From an uncultured Alistipes sp. (GTDB taxonomy: Bacteria > Bacteroidota > Bacteroidia > Bacteroidales > Rikenellaceae), in NCBI GenBank assembly GCA_900768015.1, contig CAAGBI010000052.1:15272-79271 (forward strand): a stretch of 64,000 bases of DNA. Reading direction: 5' to 3'. The translations under genes were made by a program, and so were the position numbers. A model generated the notes under the pieces. It worked only from the letters and a program-made list of their open reading frames with translations, did no database searches and had not been told where the DNA came from. Positions 25,583 to 34,119 of this stretch are shown piece after piece. Position 1 is the stretch's first letter. Every line of letters starts with the position of its first letter.

Positions 25583-26338
25583 CTATTGGGGAATATACTT
25601 CATAGCACTTAGGCGCAACACGACATCGCCGTTGTAGCTATCTACGACACCATATAGTGTGACTATGTCATCTGGAATTAACTGGGTGGCGTAGTCACAT
25701 TTGTTTAGTGTTGCTACGGTAAGCGTGTCGCACCCCGATACAAAGTGGCGTAACGATGACTCATAGGGTCGCTCCTTGGCATCGGCATCACACCACGAAG
25801 GCACCTCCTCCTTGGCAATCGCCACACCCTCAACACTCACATAACGCGATATATCATCGAACCCCACATCACCAACAGCGAGGTTGTGAGCACCCTTATA
25901 TTTGTCGTATATATGTGTGATTTCAAGGCGATTACCTATCTCCGCCTCCGAGATACGGTCCACGACATACTCTGCCGTGGGCTCAGCACCGAGCACAATG
26001 CGCTCCCCCTCTCGACCCACATACAGTCCCTCGCAGCGTATGCGCACCTCAGCAAATAGCGGCACTACCGCGTCTATATTCTCCAAATCGACCTTGACCT
26101 CGATGCCCACATGTTTATCGTAGAGCACAAACGACTTATAGGTCTCTCCGAGTTTATCGTTAAGCACCACGCACCCCTCAATCCATATATCACTCTTTAT
26201 ACGCTGGCTACGCTCGTCGGCCAACGAGCGAAGATATGCGATAGATACATCGCCATCCACGATGTGTACACTCTGAGGCTGCGTACACGAAACCAAGAAA
26301 AGTACGACAATGCTAATATATAGTACAATCCTCCTCAT
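25583..26338 (-). CDS. DUF5689-like lipoprotein
   Basis: The 251-residue protein has a lipoprotein signal (VVLFLVSC, Cys18). The repeated pattern DIWIEGCVVLNDKLGETYKSFVLYDKHVGIEVKV and DIVTLYGVVDSYNGDVVLRLSAM is that of DUF5689/OB-fold proteins in Bacteroidetes, typically surface or periplasmic lipoproteins of unknown role. The start overlaps the end of the preceding, similarly built lipoprotein gene by 26 bases. The two share architecture (SDIW/EQDI, GRI/GCV, then an OB-like block) and probably arose by duplication. No function assigned. Confidence 0.65.
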   Translation of the reverse strand: MRRIVLYISIVVLFLVSCTQPQSVHIVDGDVSIAYLRSLADERSQRIKSDIWIEGCVVLNDKLGETYKSFVLYDKHVGIEVKVDLENIDAVVPLFAEVRIRCEGLYVGREGERIVLGAEPTAEYVVDRISEAEIGNRLEITHIYDKYKGAHNLAVGDVGFDDISRYVSVEGVAIAKEEVPSWCDADAKERPYESSLRHFVSGCDTLTVATLNKCDYATQLIPDDIVTLYGVVDSYNGDVVLRLSAMKYIPQ

Positions 26339-27104
26339 AGCGCATCTTCAGCTGATAACACTCCCTGCCGCCATTGTACCTCGCCCACTCAACAACACCC
26401 GATAGCGAGACATCAACTAAAGGTATCGCATCCTCAGCAAAGCGCGCATAGTCGCGTGTATATACTGCAATGCTATCGCCCATATCGTTCTTAAATAGCG
26501 CATACCCCCTCCAGCGCGCATCCTCCATAACATCCCCCTCTTGGGCATCTACGCTTGTTGTGGAGACAAGATGCACTCCATCCACACGCACAAGGCGGCC
26601 ACAATCACTCAGCTTCAGCTCCCTTATAGCAAGCCTTCGAGGACCTTGCACCTCTACACTACTGCCTCGCACAACTACCCTATCCACCGCCTCACGCGAC
26701 GCGAGATAGCCAACATCGTAACTCTCATACTCCGCAGCCACGGCACCCACCACAGCCACACCACGCTGATAGGCCATATAACACCCCTCAAGGCATAATG
26801 CAACCTCTAAGCCCTCAGGATAGTCGGCCGCGAGAGGTGAGATGCCCATCATAACCTCAATGGCAGCAGTACCATCATCTACGACTATCGAGCGGTAGAA
26901 GTTTTCATCCCTATCGGAAGATATGATGCGCCCCACGACCACAATATCCTGCTCTATACGCATGGGGCGCGTGCCCACGATGCGCTCCTTGAGACTCTTT
27001 ATGGTGGTTGTAGGAGAGGGCAACGGCGCTACAATATGAGACTCGTCGGCAGCATTATAGCAACCGACGAGCACAAAACATAGTATCGCAAAGAGTAGTC
27101 TCAT
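26313..27104 (-). CDS. DUF5689-like lipoprotein, paralogue
   Basis: The 263-residue protein has a lipobox CFVLVGC. The segment MRIEQDIVVVGRIISSDRDENFYRSIVVDDGTAAIEVMM is the OB-fold-like DUF5689 pattern (strongly like 'I..D..V.G.V.S.D...N.Y...V.QD.TG.I.V'). The reading frame could begin at a GTG at 27107 that overlaps the serB stop or at the ATG at 27104; I prefer the ATG. Tight packing with serB and the next lipoprotein gene suggests a single transcript. Function unknown. Confidence 0.65.
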   Translation of the reverse strand: MRLLFAILCFVLVGCYNAADESHIVAPLPSPTTTIKSLKERIVGTRPMRIEQDIVVVGRIISSDRDENFYRSIVVDDGTAAIEVMMGISPLAADYPEGLEVALCLEGCYMAYQRGVAVVGAVAAEYESYDVGYLASREAVDRVVVRGSSVEVQGPRRLAIRELKLSDCGRLVRVDGVHLVSTTSVDAQEGDVMEDARWRGYALFKNDMGDSIAVYTRDYARFAEDAIPLVDVSLSGVVEWARYNGGRECYQLKMRYEEDCTIY

Positions 27105-27106
27105 CA

Positions 27107-28342
27107 CTATTTTGAGCCCTTAGCCTCCACCCACGAATCCTTCAAACCGAGGAAGTAGAGGATGCCATCGAGACCTACCGTTGAGAGCGACTGGCGCGCC
27201 GTCTCGCGCACCTTGGGCTTAGCATGGAAGGCGATACCAAGACCCGCGATATTGAGCATGGGGAGGTCGTTTGCTCCGTCACCCACAGCCACAGACTGCT
27301 GAATATCAATATTCTCGAACTGGCACAACAATCTGAGCAACTCAGCCTTACGCGCACCATCCACAATCTCGCCCGTATAGCGTCCCGTGAGCTTACCATC
27401 CTCAACCTCAAGCTCGTTGGCATAGACATAATCGAAGCCAAAGCGACTCTTGAGGTAGTTGCCAAAATAGGTAAATCCACCCGAGAGGATTGCGGTCTTA
27501 TAGCCCACACGCTTCAAAATTGTCATCATGCGGTCTACGCCCTCAGTTATGGGGAGGTTGACGGCTATATCCTCCATTACGCTCACATCCAAGCCCCTCA
27601 ACAACGCCACGCGCTGCTCGAAGCTCTCGCGGAAGTCTATCTCGCCACGCATAGCGCGCTCCGTAATCTCGCGCACCTGGGCACCCACGCCAGCGCGATC
27701 TGCCAACTCGTCGATAACCTCCGTGCGGATAAGCGTAGAGTCCATATCGAAGCAGATGAGTCGGCGCGAACGGCGGAAGATGCCATCCCTCTGGAACGAG
27801 AGGTCTACATCGCCCTCCTTCGTAATCTTCATCAACTCGTTCTGGAAGTGTCCCTTGTCCGAGAGCGTGCCACGCACCGAGAACTCGATGCTCGTCTTAG
27901 GCGCTCGCTCATCCTCATCCAGAGGCATGCGACCCGTTAGGCGGTTGATGTCGTCGATGTTTAGTCCTGCATCCGATATAAGTCGTGTCACGCGCGATAT
28001 GTGCTCTGCGGTAATCTTACGACCCACGAGCGTAAGGATGTAGCGGTTCTTACCCTGACCCGTCACCCAGCGGCGATACTCCTCCTCGTCAATAGGCGTG
28101 AAGCGTATCTGAATGTTCATCTCCGAGGCCTTGAACAGTAACTCCTTCATAATCTGTCCCGAGCGCTCGGCCGTAGTCATAAAGAGGATGCCGAGTGTCA
28201 GCGACTGATGGATGTTCGACTGGCCGATGTCGAGGATAAATGCGTCGTGACGCGCAAGAATACCTGTCAACGACGATGTAAGGCCAGGCTTATCCTCACC
28301 CGAGATGTTTATTTGAATAATCTCTATCTTGTCATTCTTCAT
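27107..28342 (-). CDS. serB: Phosphoserine phosphatase with N-terminal ACT domains
   Basis: Final step of serine synthesis: phosphoserine to serine. The 411 residues comprise two ACT-like domains (about 1-170: ISGEDKPGLTSSLTGILARHDAFILDIGQ, YILTLVGRKITAEHISRV) that probably sense an amino acid, then a HAD phosphatase: CFDMDSTLIRTEVIDELA (DxDST nucleophile), LSGGFTYFG, and VGDGANDLPML. The start at 28342 (MKNDKIEIIQINISGEDKPG) matches the ACT start; upstream residues are spurious. A -7 element TATATTTG (28374-28381, minus) supports it. Confidence 0.94.
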   Translation of the reverse strand: MKNDKIEIIQINISGEDKPGLTSSLTGILARHDAFILDIGQSNIHQSLTLGILFMTTAERSGQIMKELLFKASEMNIQIRFTPIDEEEYRRWVTGQGKNRYILTLVGRKITAEHISRVTRLISDAGLNIDDINRLTGRMPLDEDERAPKTSIEFSVRGTLSDKGHFQNELMKITKEGDVDLSFQRDGIFRRSRRLICFDMDSTLIRTEVIDELADRAGVGAQVREITERAMRGEIDFRESFEQRVALLRGLDVSVMEDIAVNLPITEGVDRMMTILKRVGYKTAILSGGFTYFGNYLKSRFGFDYVYANELEVEDGKLTGRYTGEIVDGARKAELLRLLCQFENIDIQQSVAVGDGANDLPMLNIAGLGIAFHAKPKVRETARQSLSTVGLDGILYFLGLKDSWVEAKGSK

Positions 28343-28373
28343 ATCGAAATGCACATTTTTCTTATCACAACCA

Positions 28374-28381
28374 CAAATATA
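28374..28381 (-). promoter_or_regulatory. -7 element of serB
   Basis: Minus-strand TATATTTG, 31 bases before the serB ATG. Confidence 0.5.
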
Positions 28382-28443
28382 CAAATTTTTGCGATATGTT
28401 GTAACTCTCGCATTAGGATTTTTTAGTACCACAATCTAAAAAT

Positions 28444-28677
28444 CTATTCAATGCGCACCTTGAGCAATGCCTCGCCAAGATCATGTAGATGGCGCTCAAT
28501 GTCCTGCATGCGCTCAAACGAGGGCCTCTTCTTGCCAGTAACATACTGCTGCATAAGCGAACGATTGATTCCCAACTCACGCGCAATAGATGCAACATTC
28601 AACTGAGGGAACCTCTCGAATAGCGTACCTATAGGATTCTCTCGCTCAATAAACGACAACTGAGACTGCTCATCCAT
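28444..28677 (-). CDS. Small helix-turn-helix DNA-binding protein
   Basis: The 77-residue protein has an Xre/Cro-type HTH: LNVASIARELGINRSLMQQYVTGKKRP (about 26-52), then a helix ERMQDIERHLHDLGEALLKVRI. This C-terminal form recalls the DNA-binding half of HicB-type antitoxins, but no toxin-like partner or HicA is adjacent. A perfect palindrome overlaps its promoter (28696-28710), consistent with autoregulation. It stands between serB and the accessory minisatellite region. Confidence 0.75.
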   Translation of the reverse strand: MDEQSQLSFIERENPIGTLFERFPQLNVASIARELGINRSLMQQYVTGKKRPSFERMQDIERHLHDLGEALLKVRIE

Positions 28678-28695
28678 GATTATATTGTTTTACGG

Positions 28696-28714
28696 TTTGT
28701 GATACACAAAGGTA
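28696..28714 (-). promoter_or_regulatory. HTH gene promoter overlapped by a perfect palindrome
   Basis: The minus-strand -7 element TACCTTTG (28707-28714) overlaps TTTGTG-ATA-CACAAA (28696-28710), a perfect 6-3-6 inverted repeat located at the expected transcription start. This is a good candidate operator for the HTH protein itself. Confidence 0.65.
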
Positions 28715-28870
28715 CAAAATCTTACTGAATATATCTTTCATAGCAAGATTTTTTTACAACATCCTCACAGTTTTCCGCCTCCTCACACTACTTTTCGATG
28801 GTCACGGGTATATTTTCATGTAGCCAATAACAAGGCACGACAACACTTCACACACAACCATTCAGTTCTG

Positions 28871-29103
28871 TCCGCAGGTATATTTTTTTGAACCCACGAA
28901 CTCGAAAAGCAACCAAACACCTTCGAGGACACATTTCTTTGAACCTGCAAACGCAAAGAGCAACCAACATTGTTGCGGGTATATATTTTTGAACCCGCAG
29001 ACACAAAGAGCAACCAATATTGTTGCGGGTGTATTTTTTTGAACCCACAGACACAAGTAGCAACCAACACTATCGCGGGTACATTTTTTTGAACCCGCGA
29101 ACA
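28871..29103. repeat. Minisatellite with 50-51 bp units, each holding a GGGT...ACCC hairpin
   Basis: AGCAACC starts at 28908, 28959, 29009 and 29059, giving periods of 51, 50 and 50 bases. Each unit reads roughly AGCAACCAA..TTGTTGCGGGT, a T-rich stretch and GAACCCGCAGACACAAAG. GCGGGT pairs with ACCCGC around the T-run, and GTTGC can pair with GCAAC of the neighbouring unit. Overlapping minus-strand reading frames through it come from the periodicity and are not credited as genes. Confidence 0.85.
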
Positions 29104-29489
29104 AAGAAAAGAGGTTTCTTATTTTAATACACCCTACCACTATTTCTAATAAATCGTCAACCGATTTTGCAAATCAGAAAAGTTTGATTAATTTTGTATT
29201 GTCAAGGGTACGCTCTTGGCAGACATATTTATTAGTGAAAGTGTTTCGCTAATCCTTAAAGATGAAATTTGGCGATTTTTGACAACAAGGATAACGAATG
29301 CTTACATCACTTGTATAGGTATGCTATGTCGGCATGTTCTGTGCCTACTCCACATACTGTACAGGTGTGGAGTATTGTTTATTTGTTGTCAGGCCACGCC
29401 AAATGCCTATCTTTAGATAAACGAACATCTCCACACTTTCTTTTTTTATAATCCCGTTATTGGAGGTGAGGCGGATTAAACCCAATTTT
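29104..29489. other. AT-rich intergenic stretch with one clear hairpin
   Basis: No gene seen. CTCCACA...TGTGGAG (about 29348-29372) is a 7-bp stem with an 11-base loop. There is no T-run directly after it, and no good promoter match before the next gene. Confidence 0.5.
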
Positions 29490-30248
29490 ATGAAAAAGTT
29501 ATTACTACTAATCGGCTTAATGTGTTGCATAGGTAGTGTATCAGCACAAACTAAAACCGCCTACTGCGATGTATATATGCGCGGCGGTTATGACTGCATG
29601 ACAGTAACCATAATGTACAACTCTAATTCGCACAGACTTAATAGGTCGTATAGCATGGGCGAGATACTCAACATCATGGCAGAGGATGGTTGGGTATTGG
29701 ACAATGATATTGTTATACCTCGTCATCCTTTTCAATCCATCTTTACTCGCCACAAACTCCACCTCATCATGAAAAAGGAGTATAACACTGGGGAGAATCC
29801 ATTTGCTTTTATTAAAGACTTTTGCAGTAATAAGGGTTATATCGAAGAGGTAAAAGAGGATACAAGACCAACATTGAGTCATACTAAAATAGACAAATCA
29901 AAAATTGGTTATAAATTCGAATATAACGGTGTAAATGCAATCGTATTAAATGCAATTGGAGATCAATATATATTAGCTGCAACTGGAAGCACATATGGCA
30001 CATGGGATGAGGCCGTAGCATATTGCCAGAGACTTGGTGGCGATTGGCGATTACCATCTTCAGAGGAATTCAAAAGCATATACTTTCAACTATTAGATAA
30101 TAATTATTGGACATACGATGAGATCGATGGAGACACAGCAAAATTCTTTAACTGGTCTATAGGCAAAGCCTTCGAGAGCGAGAAAAATCGAAGTCTATAC
30201 ATCCTCCCCATAGCCATTGTTGATGCGAAGAGTGTGGAGTTTAAGTAG
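29490..30248 (+). CDS. Secreted protein with a C-terminal DUF1566-like (Lcl) domain
   Basis: The 252-residue protein has a signal peptide (MKKLLLLIGLMCCIGSVSAQ), which decides the ATG at 29490 over a TTG further upstream. The N-terminal part is unrecognised (KTAYCDVYMRGGYDCMTVTIMYNS). The C-terminal block TYGTWDEAVAYCQRLGGDWRLPSSEEFKSIY matches the DUF1566/Lcl pattern (W.EA..YC..L...GWRLPT..EL), a fold often found in cell-surface proteins. Base composition is more AT-rich than the flanks, suggesting accessory origin. It is transcribed towards the DUF5606 gene. Function unknown. Confidence 0.65.
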   Translation: MKKLLLLIGLMCCIGSVSAQTKTAYCDVYMRGGYDCMTVTIMYNSNSHRLNRSYSMGEILNIMAEDGWVLDNDIVIPRHPFQSIFTRHKLHLIMKKEYNTGENPFAFIKDFCSNKGYIEEVKEDTRPTLSHTKIDKSKIGYKFEYNGVNAIVLNAIGDQYILAATGSTYGTWDEAVAYCQRLGGDWRLPSSEEFKSIYFQLLDNNYWTYDEIDGDTAKFFNWSIGKAFESEKNRSLYILPIAIVDAKSVEFK

Positions 30249-30320
30249 GATTTAGCGAAGTAATGTTTGAAGAGGAGAGTAACTTTCGGGCCAGATGCGA
30301 GGATATTTGCGAAAAATAGT

Positions 30321-30328
30321 TAACTTTG
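30321..30328 (+). promoter_or_regulatory. -7 element of the DUF5606 gene
   Basis: TAACTTTG, 47 bases before the ATG at 30376. Confidence 0.5.
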
Positions 30329-30375
30329 CGTCGTTAAAACTTTTGAATGTTCAATTTAAGCAATTTTTTATAGCT

Positions 30376-30795
30376 ATGGAATTAAAGGATATTTTGGCTA
30401 TCTCGGGTCAGCCCGGCCTCTTCAAGTATGTGGCACAGTCTCAGCGTGGCGTTATCGTGGAGTCGCTCCTCGATGGTAAGCGCATGAACGCTGCAGCTAC
30501 AGCGCGCGTAAGCTCGCTCACCGAGATTTCGATGTTTACTGAGGGTGAGGATATTCCTCTTGCAAATGTCTTCACAAACATCTGGAACTACACCGAGGGT
30601 AAGGAGGCTATCTCACACAAGGAGTCGGCTGACAAGATCACCGCAGAGTTTGCAAAGGTGTTGCCCGAGTATGACCGCGAGCGCGTGCATGTTTCAGATA
30701 TGAAGAAGTGTTTCGCATGGTACAACCTCTTGGTTAAGGCTGGCTTCACGGAGTTCAAGCTCCCCAGCTACGACGAGGAGGGCGCAGAGGAGTAA
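30376..30795 (+). CDS. DUF5606 family protein
   Basis: The 139-residue cytoplasmic protein is conserved in Bacteroidetes. MELKDILAISGQPGLFKYVAQSQRGVIVESLLDGKRMNA is the typical DUF5606 start and fixes the ATG at 30376; a longer frame from 30295 runs through the promoter. The first half looks like a small beta-rich (SH3-like) domain, the second is helical (MKKCFAWYNLLVKAGFTEFKLPSY). Biochemical role not known. Usually a single-gene unit, as here. Confidence 0.8.
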   Translation: MELKDILAISGQPGLFKYVAQSQRGVIVESLLDGKRMNAAATARVSSLTEISMFTEGEDIPLANVFTNIWNYTEGKEAISHKESADKITAEFAKVLPEYDRERVHVSDMKKCFAWYNLLVKAGFTEFKLPSYDEEGAEE

Positions 30796-30822
30796 TACCC
30801 AAAAGAGCCAAATATGTTTAGG

Positions 30823-30848
30823 GGCTGCTCAACAATTTGTTGACAGCC
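30823..30848 (+). terminator. Hairpin after the DUF5606 gene
   Basis: GGCTG-c-TCAACA-att-TGTTGA-CAGCC. The stem is good but the following TCTTA is a weak T-run, so termination strength is uncertain. Confidence 0.5.
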
Positions 30849-30860
30849 TCTTATTGCAAG

Positions 30861-30979
30861 AAGTTGTATAACAAGAGCTAATTTTAGGCGCACAAAGCTC
30901 GAAAAAGCGGAGTTTACTTTAGCGTAAATGAGCAATTTGAGAGCGAGTGCAACGCCAAAGTAGCCTTGTTAGACAGCTT
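30861..30979. repeat. Dispersed imperfect palindrome, family B copy 2 (119 bp)
   Basis: The outer arms AAGTTGTATAACAAGAGCT and AGCCTTGTTAGACAGCTT are nearly complementary. The interior TTTTAGGC...AGTTTACTTTAGCGTAAATGAG is shared with copies 1 and 3. Its right end runs directly into the -33 box of the next promoter. Confidence 0.8.
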
Positions 30980-30983
30980 CTTT

Positions 30984-31014
30984 TTTGCTATTTCAAAATA
31001 AATTAGTATCTTTG
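30984..31014 (+). promoter_or_regulatory. Promoter of the C69 dipeptidase
   Basis: TTTG (30984-30987), a 19-base spacer, TATCTTTG (31007-31014). The leader to the ATG at 31079 is about 60 bases. Confidence 0.8.
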
Positions 31015-31078
31015 AAGGTTAATATGCCTAAACAGCGTGAATAACAATAGAATAAATAAATTATAACCTAAAAAACTT

Positions 31079-32707
31079 ATGAAAAGACTACTAAAGCTTG
31101 CTGCCCTTGTGGGCGCGTTCATCGGCTCGGTTTACACCGCTGATGCTTGTACAAACTTCATCGTGACGCGCGGTGCTTCGACCGACGGCTCAAACATGGT
31201 TACTTACGCCGCCGACTCACACGGCCTCTACGGCACACTCTACCAGCACATCCCTGGTAAGTACACCGAGTGGATGGATGTAACTGAGTGGGATACAGGC
31301 CGCTACATCGGCAAGATTAAGCAGGCTGCTGTGACATACCGCACACTCGGTAACTCAAACGAGCACTCGCTCTTTATCACAGAGACTACATTTGGTGGCC
31401 GTCCCGAGTTGGAGGATCCCAACGGTGGCATCGACTACGGCTCACTCATCTACATCACCTTGCAGCGCGCAAAGACAGCTCGCGAGGCTATCGACATCAT
31501 CGTTGACTTGGCTAACACCTACGGCTACTGCTCTTCGGGCGAGTCTTTCTCTATCGTAGATACTGAGGAGGCTTGGATCATGGAGCTTATCGGCAAGGGT
31601 CCCCAGGATAAGGGTATCGTATGGGTAGCACGCCGCATCCCTGATGGCTATGTATCTGGCCACGCTAACCAGGCGCGCATCACCACTTTCCCATGGAACG
31701 ACCCCGAGAACTGCCTCTACGCTCCAGATGTAGCAGATGTAGCGCGCAAGTTCGGTTGGTTTGATGGCGCTAACGAGGACTTCAGCTTTGCTGAGGCATA
31801 CGCTCCACTCGATTTCGGTGCTATGCGTGGTTGCGAGGCTCGCGTATGGGCTTTCTTCCGCACTGTAGCTGCTGACATGGATAAGTATGAGGACTACGCT
31901 ATGGGTCACAACCCTGCTAACCGCATGCCTTTGTGGGTTAAGCCCGTGGAGAAGGTATCGCCCAAGCAGCTTATGGACTGCATGCGTGACCACTACGAGG
32001 GCACAAAGATGGATATGACTACCGACATCGGTGCTGGTGGCGAGGGTTGCCCCTACCGCTGGCGTCCTATGTACTTCGAGGTAGACGGCGTTGAGTACTG
32101 CAACGAGCGCGCAACAGCGACACAGCAGACAGCATTCTGGCTTGTAGGTCAGGCTCGTCCTGGCAAGACTGGTATCCTCTGGTTTGGTACCGACGATGCT
32201 GCAACATCACCCCTTACTCCTATCTATGTTACCTCTACTGAGGTTCCCGAGTGCTTGCGTGACGGCAACGGCACAATGCTCCAGTACTCTGACACCTCTA
32301 TGTTCTGGATTACTAACCGCGTAGCACAGTTCGCATACTTGCGCTACAATGTTGTAGGCAAGCATGTACGCGAGGTTGTTGACATGTGGGAGAATAAGAT
32401 GCTCGAGTGCGTACCCGCTATGGACGCTAAGATTGGCAGCGCAAAGAACGCAAAGAAGGCACAGAAGGTTGCTACGGAGCTCTCTGTGGAGAATGCACAG
32501 ACACTCTTCAATATTTGGGTAGACCTCGACAAGTACACAATGGTTAAGTACATTGACGGTAACATCAAGGGCGAGGAGAACGGCAAGTTCGTGGACAACG
32601 GCAATGGCAAGGACATCCCTGGCGTTATCGATCAGCCTGGCTACTCTGAGAACTGGAAGCGTGCCGTAGCTGCTGACAAGGGCGAGATCCTTAAGGTGGT
32701 AAAGTAA
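31079..32707 (+). CDS. Secreted dipeptidase, peptidase family C69
   Basis: The 542-residue Ntn-hydrolase is of the PepD/C69 type. The leader ends TADACTNF: after processing, the Cys of ACTNF becomes the N-terminal nucleophile, as is standard in this family. Further conserved parts are RGASTDGSNMVTYAADSH, GNSNEHSLFITETTFGGR, YGSLIYITLQRAKTAREAI and SGESFSIVDTEEAWIMELIG. It probably degrades dipeptides in the periplasm. Codon use in this gene and the following lpdA is richer in GCT/GTT/ACT than in neighbours, often a sign of high expression (inference). Confidence 0.92.
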   Translation: MKRLLKLAALVGAFIGSVYTADACTNFIVTRGASTDGSNMVTYAADSHGLYGTLYQHIPGKYTEWMDVTEWDTGRYIGKIKQAAVTYRTLGNSNEHSLFITETTFGGRPELEDPNGGIDYGSLIYITLQRAKTAREAIDIIVDLANTYGYCSSGESFSIVDTEEAWIMELIGKGPQDKGIVWVARRIPDGYVSGHANQARITTFPWNDPENCLYAPDVADVARKFGWFDGANEDFSFAEAYAPLDFGAMRGCEARVWAFFRTVAADMDKYEDYAMGHNPANRMPLWVKPVEKVSPKQLMDCMRDHYEGTKMDMTTDIGAGGEGCPYRWRPMYFEVDGVEYCNERATATQQTAFWLVGQARPGKTGILWFGTDDAATSPLTPIYVTSTEVPECLRDGNGTMLQYSDTSMFWITNRVAQFAYLRYNVVGKHVREVVDMWENKMLECVPAMDAKIGSAKNAKKAQKVATELSVENAQTLFNIWVDLDKYTMVKYIDGNIKGEENGKFVDNGNGKDIPGVIDQPGYSENWKRAVAADKGEILKVVK

Positions 32708-32739
32708 TTGCTGTATAACCCAACCAAAGAATTACTACT

Positions 32740-34119
32740 ATGGAAAGATATGATATTATCGTTATAGGCTCAGGCCCTGGTGGTTATGTTGCTGCTATTC
32801 GTGCAGCACAGTGTGGCAAGCGCGTGGCTATCGTCGAGAAGGCCGATGCTGGTGGCGTATGTCTTAACTGGGGTTGCATCCCCACGAAGGCTCTCGTACG
32901 CTCGGCACAGGTCTACGCTGACTGCAAGGCCGCTGCATCGTACGGCGTAAGCATCGAGGGCGAGGTTAAGCCCGACTGGGCAAAGATGGTGGAGCGCGAG
33001 CGCATGGTGGCAACAACCATGAACAAGGGCGTTCAGTTCCTCCTCAAGAAGAACAATATTGATGTCATCGCGGGCTTCGGTCGCCTCAAGGCTGAGGATA
33101 CCGTGGAGGTTGAGGGCGTAGACTACGAGGCTGACCACATCATCCTTGCAACGGGTGCGCGCCCCCGCGTTATGCCCTTCATGCCTATCGACGGCAAGCA
33201 CATCATCTCATCTAAGGAGGCTCTCGTACTTCCCGAGTTGCCCGAGACTATGGTTGTCGTAGGCTCTGGCGCCATCGGCTCGGAGTTCGCATACATCTAC
33301 GCTACAATGGGCGTTAAGGTGACAATTGTGGAGTATATGCCACAGATTATGCCCCTTGAGGATGAAGACACCGCAAAGGCTATGGAGCGCGCCTTCCGCA
33401 AGCTCCGCGCTACGGTTATGACATCTACAACTGTTAAGTCTGTTGCCGTGCGCGAGGATGGCAAGTGCGATGTCGTTATCGAGGGTAAGAAGGGTGAGCA
33501 GACGCTTGAGGCAGATGTCGTGCTCTCGGCTGTCGGCATCAAGTCAAACATCGAGGATATGGGCCTTGAGGAGCTCGGCATAGAGATTGAGCGCGACAAA
33601 ATCAAGGTCGACGAGCACTACAAAACAAACATCGACGGCGTATATGCTATCGGTGACATCATCGCCACTCCCGCCCTTGCACATGTCGCTTCGGCTGAGG
33701 CTATCCACTGCGTGGAGCACATCTGCGGTCTCAACCCCGAGGCTGTGGACTACTCTACAATTCCCTCGTGCATCTTCACCTCTCCCGAGGTTGCCTCTGT
33801 CGGCATGACCGAGGCGCAGGTAAAGGCACAAGGCATTGAGTATAAGGTGGGTAAGTTCCCATATACCGCATCAGGCAAGGCTACTGCGGCGGGTGAGCGC
33901 GACGGCTTCGTTAAGCTCATCTTCGATGCTGAGGAGAAGTTGCTCGGTGCGCACTTCGTGGGCCACAATGTAACGGAGATGATTGGCGAGCCTACGCTTG
34001 CTAAGGTGCTTGGCGTTAATGCACACCGCATCGCACGCACAATCCATGCACACCCCTCAATGCACGAGGCAGTGATGGAGGCGGCGGAGGATGCACTTGG
34101 TTGTGCCATCCACATGTAA
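32740..34119 (+). CDS. lpdA: Dihydrolipoyl dehydrogenase
   Basis: Reoxidises dihydrolipoamide with NAD+ as the E3 part of 2-oxoacid dehydrogenase or glycine-cleavage complexes. Of 459 residues, FAD-binding GSGPGGYVAAIRAAQ, the redox disulphide in GGVCLNWGCIPTKAL, NAD-binding GSGAIGSEFAYIYATMG, FAD-binding YAIGDI and the C-terminal catalytic HAHPSMHEAV are present. No E1/E2 genes are adjacent. The gene's TAA is the first base block of a 129-bp family A palindrome. Confidence 0.95.
   Translation: MERYDIIVIGSGPGGYVAAIRAAQCGKRVAIVEKADAGGVCLNWGCIPTKALVRSAQVYADCKAAASYGVSIEGEVKPDWAKMVERERMVATTMNKGVQFLLKKNNIDVIAGFGRLKAEDTVEVEGVDYEADHIILATGARPRVMPFMPIDGKHIISSKEALVLPELPETMVVVGSGAIGSEFAYIYATMGVKVTIVEYMPQIMPLEDEDTAKAMERAFRKLRATVMTSTTVKSVAVREDGKCDVVIEGKKGEQTLEADVVLSAVGIKSNIEDMGLEELGIEIERDKIKVDEHYKTNIDGVYAIGDIIATPALAHVASAEAIHCVEHICGLNPEAVDYSTIPSCIFTSPEVASVGMTEAQVKAQGIEYKVGKFPYTASGKATAAGERDGFVKLIFDAEEKLLGAHFVGHNVTEMIGEPTLAKVLGVNAHRIARTIHAHPSMHEAVMEAAEDALGCAIHM

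Noticed and set aside
28444..28677. HicB-type antitoxin in a toxin-antitoxin pair
   Set aside because: Only the HTH part resembles HicB; no HicA-like or other small toxin frame is adjacent on either side.
28871..29103. CRISPR array
   Set aside because: The 50-51 bp units are repeats throughout, with no unique spacers of regular length and no cas genes.
28816..29140. Three overlapping minus-strand open frames (Cys/Phe/Leu-rich)
   Set aside because: They follow the 50-51 bp minisatellite in all three frames, which is expected from repeated sequence without stops and not from a gene.
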